DNA from: Tamarix chinensis
Lineage: Eukaryota > Streptophyta > Magnoliopsida > Caryophyllales > Tamaricaceae
DNA length: 64,000 nucleotides
NCBI GenBank assembly: GCA_030549775.1
Contig: CM060172.1
Span: 10,155,861-10,219,860 of the forward strand
Reading direction: 5' to 3'
In this document: positions 23,222 through 34,710 of the stretch, piece by piece
How the letters are laid out: each line of letters opens with the position of its first letter
Position numbering within the stretch: the first letter of the stretch is position 1
Notes under the pieces: generated by a model
Seen by the model: only the letters and a program-made list of their open reading frames with translations
What the model was told of the DNA's origin: nothing
Database searches by the model: none
Made by a program: the position numbers and the translations under genes

Positions 23222-23646
23222 ATGTTGTACATATTTCTTCCTCATTGGTTTACTTCATGGACAAGTTTCTTATCTTGGATGATTAGAATTACCAGTTCAG
23301 GAAGTGGTCAAGGTCAGATCTGGAGGGCTTCTTTTGCAGCTATTATCTACCACCTATGGTGTAGCCGAAATACAGTTATCTTTCAATTCAAGCAAGCCTT
23401 ACCAGCAAGAATTATCCATAATATGATTGTTGAATTATTTGTATGTTTTAGCTCTATTAAGAACACCAATGCTCAAAGGTACTTATGACTGATTGATAGA
23501 TGGGGAAACTGATGTATTTTTGGGGCCGGGGATTGATGGATTAGTGTTTTTCCTTGTTGGCTTAGCATCACATTGTTGTGATGTCATGGATTGGATGTAA
23601 TTTTGATCTTCCTGGTAATCAAATTACTTGTTTACCAAAAAAAAAT
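23222..23646 (+). mobile_element. 5'-truncated LINE tail
   Basis: The open frame from 23222 reads AAIIYHLWCSRNTVIFQ followed by IIHNMIVELFV, the C-terminal segment typical of plant LINE ORF2 proteins downstream of the reverse-transcriptase zinc-binding domain. It is followed by a short 3' UTR and a run of A near 23637-23646. 5' truncation plus an A-tail is the usual product of LINE insertion. The exact left edge is unclear, somewhere around 23180-23222. The larger LINE at 45817-52471 has a similar tail region but is not an obvious close copy. Confidence 0.65.
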
Positions 23647-23707
23647 AAGGAGCTCAAATAAGATCATGATAATAATAACAAACATAATATTAATATGTAT
23701 TTATATA

Positions 23708-23730
23708 TGTATACACACACACACACACAT
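23708..23730 (+). repeat. (CA)n microsatellite
   Basis: A short ACACAC run, about ten dinucleotides, inside the hAT-like element. Confidence 0.85.
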
Positions 23731-24002
23731 ATACTAAATAGGTCTAGTAGATCGGGCTTGGGTCTAGAACTACTGGACCTAAACCCAAACCCATTAAGAT
23801 ATATATGGATCCAAACTCGACCCACACCCATCGGGTCCAAAAATCATGGACCTAGACCCGCTAAAAATAAGGCAAGTCTAGCGGGTTTGAGTCTAGTCCG
23901 AGACCCATTACCATCCCTACCCGGAACACCCTAAAATTTACTATTGAAAAATTTCGTTTACATAGTTAAGGGCAGAAGCTAAAACAAGAAAAACTAAGGG
24001 TG

Positions 24003-25600
24003 TTACTGCCACACTTGGTACAAGTTTGGTTTCCTCTACCATTCTCATACCAAGTTCTAAGACTGAAAATATTACTCCACTTAGATTGATAACATGATTA
24101 TAGAATTCAGAATAGAGAGAATATTAGATAAATACCTTGCTAATTAAAAACAACACCAGCAGTTTATAACTCAAGAGGGAAATTACAGGAGGACATAAGG
24201 GTCTAAATATAACTGGAAATAAGATAGCAATAGAGACACCATATAGTCCTAGGATCTCAAATCTGAACTACCAGCATTTGAATGAACTAGGAGACTGACC
24301 TAAAAAGTCCACTACCTATTGAATAGGTAGGGGCCCACGAGAATGAACCCTTCAGTACTGCGGTACTAAGCAACCCTTTTATACCAAACTAATATGATAA
24401 AACAATATGGAACACATGCAAGGCATACGACTAACATAGTATAAGACATATACGTATATATACGATGATTGAGATACACTAATCATTTAGATAATCAAAT
24501 TCCATCAAGGTCACGTACTACTCATATTCATTTATTTAAAACAACTGAACTTATTAATGAGCATCCCAAATATACTCTCTGAAGCAATAATTAAAACCCA
24601 ACTCTACACTACAATTTTAACCTTCATAGCATAATTCATTTCTCAGCAAAAATCCCAACCAATTACATACGTCACAAGTGTAATATACTAAGATCCATAT
24701 CATTCTAGGTATACTTATGGGTACAACATAATAAAATCCATGACATTAAAGGTTTGCTCATAGATATAATACCAACACAGGTAGGCAATAAAGCGGCACA
24801 CTTGGTGTAAGTCTGGTTTCCTCTGCCATTCTCATACCAAGTGCTAAGGCTAAAATCATTACTCTGCATAAATTAATAATATGATTACAGAAATCATAAT
24901 AAAGAGAACATTAGATAAATACCGTGCTAATTAAAAGCAACATCAATAGTTTATAAAACTCAAGAGAGAAATTACAAGAGGACATGCGAGTCGAAATATA
25001 ACCGAAAATAAGATAGAAATAGAGACAGTAGATAATATTACACTCTCAAATCCGAACTACTAGCATTTGACTAAACTCGGAGGCTGACCTGCAAATTCCA
25101 CTGCCCATTAAATAGGTAGGGCCCATGAAAAAGAACCCTTCAGTACTACACTACTGAGCAACCCTTTATACCAAACTAATATGATAAAATAACATATAAC
25201 ACATGCAAGGCATACAACTAACGTGGTATAAGACGTATACATATACATACGATGATTGAGATACACTAATCATTTAGATAATTAAACTCCATCAAGGTCA
25301 CGCACTGCTCATATTCATTTATCTAAAACAATTGAACTTACCAATGAACATCCCAAAGATACTCTCTGAAGTAGATAATTAAAACCTAACTCTACACTAT
25401 AATTTTAACCTTCACGGCATAGTTCATGTATCAGCATAAATCCCAACTAATTACATACATCATAGGTATGTCTACAGGTATAATATACCAAGATCCATAT
25501 CATCCTGGGTATACTTATAGGTACAAAATAATAAAATTCCTAACATCACATATATATTTACAGGTACAACATAATAACATCCATGAAATCACAAGTATAC
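24003..25600 (-). repeat. 790-bp tandem duplication inside LTR E
   Basis: The block starting GCCACACTTGGTACAAG (24008) recurs at 24794 as GGCACACTTGGTGTAAG, and the two run in parallel through TAGATAAATACC, CCCTTCAGTACT, ACACATGCAAGGCATAC, ACGATGATTGAGATACAC and ATCCATATCAT. The copies are diverged but collinear, so this is an old duplication of the LTR's 3' part. Confidence 0.85.
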
Positions 25601-25619
25601 TCGTAGACATAATAACAAT

Positions 25620-25890
25620 ATAGCTAAGCACAAAGGCTGCTATCGAAACCATAGGTAGGCGTAATAGCTGCTACCGAAACCACAGGAAACCATAGGTAGG
25701 CATGAAGGTTGCTGCTGAAACTACAAAAAACTATAGCTGGGCACAAAGGCTGCCACCAAAACCACATGTTATAGGTAGGCACGAAGGCTACTACCGAAAC
25801 CATAGGTAGGCACGAAGGCTACTACCGAAACCACACCATAGGTAGGCACAAAGGTTGCTATTGAAACCACAAGTGGGCATAAAGGGTGTA
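25620..25890 (-). repeat. Reversed GCCTTTGTGCCTACC minisatellite of LTR E
   Basis: Seven to eight units of about 30-40 bp containing CATAGGTAGGC, ACGAAGGCT and GCTACCGAAACCA, the reverse complement of the array in LTRs C and F. Confidence 0.85.
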
Positions 25891-27306
25891 CCAAACAATC
25901 TAATAATTTGATAATAATTATTTCAATCAAATCATATCATTTTTATTTTTATTTACTTTCTCGAGGGGAGATCAATCAACGTAAAGACACAAAGGTACTC
26001 CAGTCATACCGATGCAATAAAGCAACACAATATCCTACCGATTATCAACCGAAGGATGCAAAGTTACTCTGGTCGCACTGGTACATGAATGTAACACAGT
26101 ACCTTACCGACAAGGACACCTAATCTATAAGTATGCATACCCCTTATTAGTACGCAAAACAAAATAAAGTAAGATGTAGGGCCTGATTAGAGCACTAAGG
26201 CACACCAACAAAAATCCATAATATCAATTGTTGGCTAAACCAAGTCCTTAGGGTAGCGACCCTTGAGGATTCATAATTTCTAATCTCGAGGTCTTTCACT
26301 TTAAGTATTAGTATTTTATTAAGGTGACCACGAAATCGCATACAATATAGATAAATCCAATTTCTATGCTTAACCATTTTTTTTATTTCCAATCATCTGA
26401 GACAACCATAATCAAGGTCAACATCGAGGCCAACATTAAAATATACTAAGGTCATCCTATGCTCAATTACTCACATCTGGACACTTTAGGCTTAAAATAA
26501 CCGAAATACCCCTAAGACCAAAAATTTTAGATTATCATCTATTTAAATACAAATTCTATTATATTTATCAATATTCCATGAAAAGGTTGAAACACCATCA
26601 ATAAATTATTTATTATGTGATTTAAATTATCAAATATGTCAAATGACCATTTTGTCCTTATACATAATTTTTGACATAAAATCCTTTTTCGCACCTTTAA
26701 TCCATCCAAAACACAGGCTCACATACTCAAAAATAGCTAATGCATATTAGACATGATTTTCAAGATAAAAATCATTACACACTCAATATGACCAAATTAC
26801 CCCTAGGCACTTATCTGTAATAATTATTCCATAATTATGTTCAAGCATGCTCAACTAATTATTTTATACATTCCTATTATATGAAAGATTTTCTTGACAT
26901 AATAATTATTTTGATCACATATTCGTACTTGATATATTTTATATCAGATAACATGCTCATATTTCTGATTTTCATGATAACAATTAATAATAAAAAATTA
27001 TATCATAATAAATCATATTTAACATATTTCATACACTGAAACCCTAATATGCTATCACACAATATTTATAATTTTAGTAGGGTATAACAGTTAGCTGAAT
27101 TCTTACAAAAAAAATAGTAGTATCTTAATAAAGTTTTTGGATCCCACTAGTCAACCTTTCATACCTAAAAATAATACTGAAAATACCAAATTAATATCTA
27201 TCAAGTAAAATAATAATTATAATAATAAAATATTTATATTTTAAAAATTATCAAAATATCCTTACATTTAATATAGGTACCAAAAATTTTAAAACAATGC
27301 ACACAA

Positions 27307-27329
27307 CTCACGTTGCACAGCAGCGTGAG
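27307..27329 (-). other. Conserved hairpin (reversed, LTR E)
   Basis: CTCACGTTGC, a 3-base loop and GCAGCGTGAG form an inverted repeat with one mismatch. It adjoins the G-rich tract, the reversed pyrimidine tract, as in LTRs B and F. Confidence 0.55.
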
Positions 27330-28770
27330 CCATGCATGTAGAGGAGGCTTGGGGCTAAACAGTTGTGAGGCATTGATTGTGAGAGGTGGTAGGTGAGATG
27401 AGTATAGGGTGGCAGCTAGTGGCGATTAGTGGTGACTTGCACGGTTGGTGGTGGCTGGGCTTGGTTGGAGTGCAAAGGGAGAAGGGAAGGGCTGGTGGTG
27501 AGATGTTACACGTGTAAGGTGGTGAGATGTTACACGTGTAAGGTGGTGGTGGTGCGGTAGCGTGGTGGTGGTGGGGGTGGCACAGTGTAAGGTGGGGTTA
27601 GGCGACGGTGTTGGTTGGTTGTTGCGGGATGGAAGCATACTGAGGGCTGTGATGGAGATTGGTGGTGGTTGGCTTGGAAGTCAACGATGGTAGGCAGAGC
27701 TTGTGGTCGAAGGTTGGGGAGCTGGACGCCGGGCCGCGTAGGCTGAGATAGTGTTGTGTGATGGTGAAATGGGTTGGAAATTGCGTATGGTCGGGGCTAT
27801 TGGGTACAAGGTCAAAAATGGCAGGGCAAGGGACAAGTAGAGAGGGCGGAGGAGCAAGTTAGTAGAGGCATAGGTGTGCAGGGGCTCGGTTGGTGGAAGG
27901 GTGGTAGAAGTGTGTTTGGGTGCAAGTTGGTGATGGTGGAGGGGCTAGAAAAATTTGAACAAAATAGAGAGAGGGGGAAGGGTTGGGAGGTTGGTGATGG
28001 TGATGGTGAAGGTTGGTGGTGATGAGTTGCGCTCAGGAGCTATTTGGTTGGAAAGGAAATCCGAAAATGGAAAAAATGGAGAGAGGGGAGAAGGATGGGA
28101 AGTGGAGGGCTAGAAAGTTAAGAGTGTATGCGTTAGTGATATTGGTGAGCTACTTGGGGGGTGTTAGCGAAAGGAATAGGGGGTTGTTTGGGCGAGAGAG
28201 TTGGGAGTACTGTGTGCGCTATGAGCAATAAGGGGCTTTGGGTGTGGCATGTGTGTATGTGTATAATGTAGAGGGTAGATTAAGTGAAGTGGGAAAATGA
28301 GGGAGATAGGGAGAGTGATTGGGAGAGGGAATTGGGGCAAGCAACGGGTAATAACAGAGGGTAAAATGGTAGAGTAAAAAAATAGATTTATTTTTATTTT
28401 AGGTTTAGTTTAGGTAGATTAGGGTACTAGATAGAAAAATAATTCAGAAAAAATTATTCGAATAAAGATAGGTTTAAAAAGGGTTGGAAAGAGTAAAATA
28501 ATCGGGAATAAATTTAAAAACTTATTTTTAGGTTACAAATCAAAAGATTATTAGTAAAATAATTCAGGATAAGATTTACGGGTATAACTAATATTAAAAT
28601 TAATAATTCCATTTCTATCAGCTTTTTAACTTGATTATTTTGATACTTAAAACATCATAATAATATGAATAATAATAACACTTTTAATATTAAACCTCAT
28701 AAAATAATAATTATAACTAATCATATGATTATTAATTTATAATTAAAATTTTTGAAAACGGGGTATTACA

Positions 28771-29790
28771 ACATCCCTAGATGGATGTGTTGACAACTTA
28801 GAGAGAGCATTCGAGACATTTATAGAGTTAGTTCAGTGTCGTCCTATGTCTCAACCTCAACCTCCACTACCTATGTATTACCCACAAATGGGTATTGGAG
28901 AAGATTGGCTCGATAGAGTCTAACATCATTAACCTCTAACCTACGATAAAAAAGAAGACCATGTTATTTGAGAAGGTTGGATATGGGATTTTAACAGGAC
29001 CTTTGAGGTGATCAATTGCTTTTAAGAGCTAAGGACGAGTGTAATGACATACTTCCTTCGAGGATTAGTTGAAACTTGGTGGGAAGGCTTTCGCATACAA
29101 GAGGGATGACAGATGTCCTAGAAAGACTTCAAAACTCCACTTCGTACATGGTTATATAATAAGAGCCTCAAGAGGGACAAACTCAAGGATTTTATGCAGT
29201 TGAATCAAGGGATCTTGTCGGTTCAAGATTACTACATACGTTTCATGGAGTTACTATGATTTACTCCTAGAATATCAGCTAACGAGGCTACAATGATCTT
29301 ACATTTCAAGCAAGGACTCCACTTTAGCATTTGGAGGATGATGGGTCCGGGCATTTTCTATGACTTGGATACATTGTATGAATAAGCATGCGTCGCTGAT
29401 GCTTTGGTTCAGGAGCATGTATCTGTCCTAGGTAAGAGGAAGAACAAGGATCCAAACTTCAAAGGAAAGAGTCATCACCCCAATAGCAAGGTTTCACGTG
29501 TTCAACATCAATATTAGGCTAAGGTTTGAGACTAGAAGAGTTAGAGTGCCTCTTGGGGCAAAGCTATAAAGAGACCAATCTGATACTACCACTACCGTCA
29601 TTGCAGAAGAGATCATCTAAGCAAATATTACATGGGAAAGCTGACTCAGTGCCATGACTGTGGTTAGCTTTGGGATAGGAGCTTTGAGTGCTATACTGAA
29701 GGAGTTCAGAGGACCTAGTAATAGCTAGTTTAACAGAACCTGATGCTTGGAGCATATTCCCAGTGGTAAGGTGTAAACTTTGGGGACACA
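28771..29790 (+). pseudogene. Gypsy gag pseudogene of the C...F element
   Basis: The + strand frame, with several stops, gives a helical N-terminal block (LERAFETFIELVQ), FNRTFEV, TYFLRGLVETWWEGF, a WLYNKSLKRDKLKDFMQLNQ block, SVQDYYIRFMELL and MILHFKQGL. This is the capsid pattern of plant Ty3/gypsy gag (retrotrans_gag family). It ends in a zinc-knuckle start, CHDCG, near 29655. At least ten in-frame stops make it inactive. Immediately downstream come the polypurine tract and LTR F, with no protease, RT or integrase between, so pol has been lost or never existed in this copy. Confidence 0.8.
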
Positions 29791-29800
29791 TTTTTTCTTT

Positions 29801-29812
29801 AAGGGGTAGTAA
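29801..29812 (+). other. Polypurine tract before LTR F
   Basis: AAGGGGTAGTAA lies directly against the TGTAAC start of LTR F. It is the usual plus-strand priming site of gypsy elements and marks F as a 3' LTR. Confidence 0.75.
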
Positions 29813-30119
29813 TGTAACATCTAAAATTTTTAAAACCTAAAATTTGATATTTAACCTTTTTTCTAGAATAATTTAATCTTAAATTATTGATTTAATTACT
29901 TTTTATACCTTTGATTTATAAAAATAGATAGAATTTTATAATTAATTAATGAAATTATTTTTATCATTTTATCTTACTATTTTTATTTAAATAAGTTCCC
30001 AAACCCATAATTTTACTAAAATCATTTTCTTGAATTAATATCTTAATTTTTGGATATATTAATTTAATATTTTTTCCATTAGCCAAATTTAGCTTAATTT
30101 ATAATTCTAACTCTAAAAT

Positions 30120-31400
30120 AATTTCCTTTTCCTTTTCCTTTTCCTTTTTCCTTTTTTCTTTATTTTCTTCCTTTTTTCCTTTTCTTTCTTTTCTTTTTTT
30201 CCTTCTCCCATGGGCCAGTCTAGCCCTTTCTTCTTCTTTCTCTTCCTCTCCTACCAGGCCAACTCTTCCCTTTCTCTTTCTTTTCTTCTCCAACCCAGGT
30301 TAGACTAGGCTCCCTACTTTTTTTTTTTACTTTCTCTCCTTTCCCCTTGGGCTAACCCATCCCTGCCTCTTCTTCTTTTCTTTTTTTTTCTCCTCTCCCA
30401 CACGGGTCGGTTTAGCCTTCTCTTTATCCTTCCTTCCCCACATGACCCATCCCTCCTTTCTTCTTCCTTCTCACCACCTCCACACCCGAGCAAAAAAACA
30501 CCCTCCTCCCCTCGCACGCCTTCTTCTTCTTCTCCCCCTTCACCTCTACACCCTGTCAGCCTACACCACTCCTCTACCAACTAGATACCCTACACCACCT
30601 TCTACCCCTATCATCCTTTTCTTTCTATTTTTGGACCTGTATGCCTGTTCCCCTTCACTCACATACCTTTTCCACCCTTCGCCCCTATCATCTCCACATG
30701 ATCACCCATCTACACCCCCATGCGCACCTACCTTACATGATCAGCATTCCCCCTCTCCTTATCACCTCCTCTTCTTTTTCTTCTCCTTCTCCTCTTCTTC
30801 TCTGTCCCATTTTCCATCGAGCTCAACCCTTATCTCCCCTAATCCTCTCTCTTTTTTTCTCCTTTTTCTCCCCTATTTTTTCTTTTGATGCCTCTCTCTA
30901 CCATCTCCACCACCCAACCAGCCACCACTCCATCATATCCTACACCTTACCTCCTCCCTGAATCTCTCCGAGTTGCCAACACCAATCCTTTTGCAGCCTA
31001 ACCCCTCCTTTTTCTCCTTCTCCCCTTTGACTCTCTCTGCACCTACCACCTTAGCCACCTCTTCCCCCTCCTTTTTTTGGGCAAGGCAGCCTCCCCTTAG
31101 TCATTGACACCGCCTCAACCTTCCCCTACACCACCTTACCCAAACCACCCTACCTCTCCCCTTCTCTACCTCTTCTATTCCTTTCTTCCTCTTCTCCCTC
31201 CCTTCTCTACACCTTTCTCTTGTATCCCTACCTTCTCCCTCCCTTCTCTACACCTTTCTCTTGTATCCCTACCACCATCTCTGCCACCTCTAGGCTGCCA
31301 CACGACGACCTCCACCAACACCCTCAGTCACCTCCCTCAACCCTTACTTAAGCCCCCCATTCTTCATTTCCTTCCACTCGTCCATTTCACCCATTTTGCA
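30120..31400 (+). repeat. Pyrimidine-rich tract of LTR F
   Basis: C/T-rich sequence with TTCCTTTTCC runs, then CACC-rich sequence. It includes a direct repeat of about 51 bp, CTTCTCCCTCCCTTCTCTAC (at 31192 and about 31230). Frames of up to 148 codons look compositional. Confidence 0.6.
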
Positions 31401-31403
31401 TGG

Positions 31404-31427
31404 CTCACGCTGCATATGCAGGGTGAT
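31404..31427 (+). other. Conserved hairpin (LTR F)
   Basis: CTCACGCTGC, loop ATAT and GCAGGGTGA form an inverted repeat with one internal mismatch, at the end of the pyrimidine tract. Confidence 0.5.
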
Positions 31428-32039
31428 TTATGCTATGATTTGGTATATATTTTTAGATAATATTAAGGTATAAAGTAGTTTGGTAATATTATATTTAATA
31501 AATATTTTTTTTTAAATCATTCTTTTACTTATCTAATATTATTACTTCACTTGTGATATTATTTTAGGTACAAAATTTATTAAATGGAGCATAAGCATTT
31601 TAAACAAGACATCGGTAACGTTTGGTTTTTGTTGGAAAAAAGGTAACTGTGATACCTTACTAAAATGTATAGATTACCATATGTTAGCACATTAGGGTTT
31701 TTGGTATGTGATTTATGTAAATATGATGTGTTACTAAGAATCCCATGATTATTAGTGTTATCTTAGAAAATAGAAAGAAAATCATGGTATCTTGTATATG
31801 ATGTGATATGTGTGAAAGGGTGATTAAGAAAGGGATTAAAGTTGATGATGGGTGTTATGTGTATATACATGGTATGCTGAGTGAGTATGGACACTTGTAC
31901 TGAAAGTAGTACTAATATGATCCCTAAGGACAATTTGGTCATTTGGGCACATCGTGATAATTAATCCCAATCGGGATGACTAATGTGTTATATATGTTGC
32001 TAAGAATGGAGGTAGGAGTTTGGTGTATTATAAATAAGT

Positions 32040-32830
32040 GTGTTAGTAGAAATATCAATATTTCTTAGCATAGGGGTATTTTAGTAATTTTAATGTATGC
32101 CATTAATTATCTTAATAAAAATGCATGATATGTGTTATGTGGGATGAAAATGATAATTGGGGTTTGTGGCATTGAAAATACATGTTCCATCATGAATAAT
32201 AATATCATATGCCTTAGGGGCATTTTGGTAATTTTGCATATTAAACAGTTGGCAAGTATAGCAATAAGGGTTTATTGTATTAGCGACACCTATTTGAGCA
32301 TGATATTTAATAAAATATGGTATAGGGGCATTTTTATAATTTTGCATGTAATATGGTGGTTAGTCTAAGAAACATGCATGATAAGTATAAAATGATGCTA
32401 AACATGATAATAAGGGTTTATTATCTTAGTAACACCTATTTAAGTATGATATTCAATAAAATATGGTCTAGGGGTATTTTGGTAATTTTGCATGTAATAT
32501 GATTATTGGTTTGATAAACATGTATGATAGGTATAAGCTGATGTTAAATATGATAACGGGGGTTTATTATCATAGTATAACTTATTTAAGTATGATAACC
32601 AATAATATATGGTCTAGAGGCATTTTGGTAATTTTACATGTAATATGGTGATTAGTCTAACAAACATGTATGATAAGTATAAATTGATGTTAAATATGAT
32701 GATAAAGGTTATTGCCTTAGTATCACCTATTCAAGTATGATTATAAATATTTTAGGATCAAGAGGTATTTTGGTAATTTGGAGAGTATCATGACAAATAT
32801 GCATGGTTTAGGGGTAACTTGGTAAATTGG
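32040..32830 (+). repeat. Tandem repeat, about 145-bp period, of LTR F
   Basis: GGGGCATTTTGGTAATTTTGCA-type sites at about 32216, 32324, 32467, 32614 and 32760 recur with intervening GATAAGTATAAA, GGTTTATTATCTTAGTA and CACCTATTTAAGTATGAT segments. They are diverged copies of one unit. Confidence 0.8.
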
Positions 32831-32887
32831 AGTATGCAGTATTGTTATTCTCATAAACTTCAAGAAGGGCATTAACTATGAATCAAT

Positions 32888-34440
32888 AATGAGAATGTGT
32901 GTTTGGTTGTTCTAGAAGTGCATATTAGGGTTTTATGTGGAAAATGTTCATTTAGTGTGTTGAGTAACTTAACTTCATAACCAATAGTATAATTATGGTG
33001 TGTTACTCTTTTTATGGCATGTTGATAAATAAAAATGAAGTATGTGATGGAAGTGGATGGTAAAGAGGTAGCCTTAGCCTTAGGGAACTTTTGGTCATTT
33101 TAACCTAAGGTGCCTAAGTGTGAGTGTTTGAGCCTAAATTGGCCTTATTGGACTTTTCATGTTAATATTGACAATAATCCTAATTCTGATTACTTCATAT
33201 TGTCGGAAATAAATAAAAATGGTTAAGTATATGGTTAATGTGTGCTTCTCATGGTCACCTTAATTAAAATACTAATACTTAAAGTGAAAGACCTCAAGAT
33301 CGGGAATGGTGCCTCTTTAGGGATCGCTAACCTAAAGATGTGGTTTAACTTATGATTGTTCTGGATTTGGCTAGTGTGCCTTGGTGCCCTAGCCAAGCCC
33401 TATATCTTACTCTATTTAGTTCTACAAACCTAATTAGGGGGTATACATACTTATAGATTAGGTGTCCTTATCGGTAGATTATTGTGTGCCTTTATGTACC
33501 AGTGCAACTAGGATACCTTTGTATCCATGGGTTGATAGTCGATAGGATATTGTGCTATTCTTATGCACCAGTATGATAGTTATCTTTGTGTCTCTTGGTT
33601 CATGATCTCCACCTCAAGTAAATAAAATGAAATTATGTGATAATTAAATGAAATTGTGATATTTATTATTCAATATGAGAACATGTGTTTTGATATTTTA
33701 GAAATGCATGTTAGAGTATTACGTGTAAAATTGTGTATAAGGTTAAAATAGTCATTTGGTGTATTTGATAATTTAATTACTTGATGAATAATTTAATTAT
33801 GGTATGTTATCCTTTTTATGATATGTTAACAAATAAAATGGAAACTATAATGGAAATGGATGATATTCTAGTAACTTTAGCCTTAAGGGTATTTTGGTCA
33901 TTTTTTACCTAAAGGGCTTAAGTGTGAATAATTGAGCCTAGGATGGCCTTACTAGATCTCTAATGTTAACCTAGTATTGACCTTAATTATGGTTGTCTCA
34001 GATGTTTGGAAGTGAGTAAAAATGGTTAAGTATGAAAAATTGGATCTATGTGATTGATATATAGTCTTGTGGTCACCATTATAAAATATTAATACCTCAA
34101 GTGAACTACCTCAAGATTGAGAATAGTCTTTTTAGGGGTTTCTATCCTAAAGACATGATTTAGTCCATGATTGGTTATAGATTTTGCTTATGTACCTTAG
34201 TGCCTCAACTGGGTCTTATGTCTTACTCTATTTAGCTCTATGAACTTAATAGAGGGTATGCATACATATAGATTAGGTATCCTTATTGGTAGGCTACTAT
34301 ATTACCTTTTTGTACTAGAGCAACCAAGGTACCTTTGCTCCTTTGTATTGCCTTAGTGTGCTAGTATGACCAGAGTACCTTAGTATCTTCGGGTTGATCT
34401 GATCTCCCCTAGAGTAAATAAAAATGAAAATAATTATTGT
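32888..34440 (+). repeat. 785-bp tandem duplication inside LTR F
   Basis: Blocks starting near 32888 and 33673 are collinear. Both contain GTGTTTGG/GTGTTTTG, TTTTATGGCATGTT-like sequence, GCCTTAGCCTTAGGG/TTTAGCCTTAAGGG, a GGTCACC site, GACCTCAAGAT/TACCTCAAGATT, TAAAGA(T/C)(G/A)TG, CTTACTCTATTTAG and GATTAGGT. LTR C has only one copy. Confidence 0.85.
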
Positions 34441-34449
34441 TTGAATCCA

Positions 34450-34710
34450 AATGATTATTGGATTGGTTGGTCGTAGCCCTTATGCCTACTAGTGGTTTGG
34501 TAGTAGAATTTATGCCTACTAGTGATTTAGTTGTAACCTTTTGTGCATACTTATGGTCGATAGTAGCCTTTTTGGCTACATGTGGTTTGGTAATAGTTTT
34601 TGTGCCTATCTATGGTTCGGTAGTAGCCCTTGTGTCTACCTATGGTTGGTAGAAGCCTTTGTGTCTACCTGTGGTTTGGTAGCAGCCTTTGTGTCTACCT
34701 ATGATGATAT
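34450..34710 (+). repeat. GTAGCCTTTGTGCCTACC minisatellite of LTR F
   Basis: About eight units of 29-33 bp of the form GGTTTGGTAGTAGCCTTTGTGTCTACC, the same array as in LTR C. Confidence 0.85.

Larger units (their letters stand above)
22894..23919. mobile_element. Non-autonomous hAT-like DNA element
   Basis: Left end TAGGGATGTCAATGGGTCGG and right end GACCCATTACCATCCCTA form a terminal inverted repeat of about 26 bp with few mismatches. The TAGGGATG...AATGGG end is typical of plant non-autonomous hAT elements. The flanking octamers GCTGTAAC and CCCGGAAC match at five of eight positions, a decayed 8-bp duplication. The sub-terminal regions are rich in GACCCAGACCC/GGGTCTAG repeats. No transposase is present. 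It contains a later LINE fragment (about 23222-23646). It inserted within the last bases of LTR E. Confidence 0.7.
22888..28770 (-). mobile_element. Reversed giant LTR E (carries a hAT-like insertion)
   Basis: On the + strand the LTR begins TGTAAC at 22888, is split by the hAT-like element, resumes near 23920 with a decayed copy followed by ACACCCTAAAATTTACT, and ends ACGGGGTATTACA at 28770. It is the same family as C and F: reversed GCCTTTGTGCCTACC repeats (25620-25890), the reversed conserved module twice (24330-24370, 25117-25160), the reversed hairpin (27307-27329) and a G-rich, that is reversed pyrimidine, tract (27300-28370). A block of about 790 bp is tandemly duplicated (24003-25600). 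Flanks ATAGC/ACATC are only a weak target-site match. It interrupts the gag of the C...F element. Confidence 0.6.

Noticed and set aside
27426..28231. Frames of 70-82 codons in the G-rich region
   Set aside because: They lie in the reversed pyrimidine tract of LTR E and have Gly/Lys/Trp composition without domains.
30442..31460. Open frames of 148, 106 and 118 codons in LTR F
   Set aside because: Same pyrimidine-tract artefact, with no domain pattern and no conservation with the frames in LTRs B or C.
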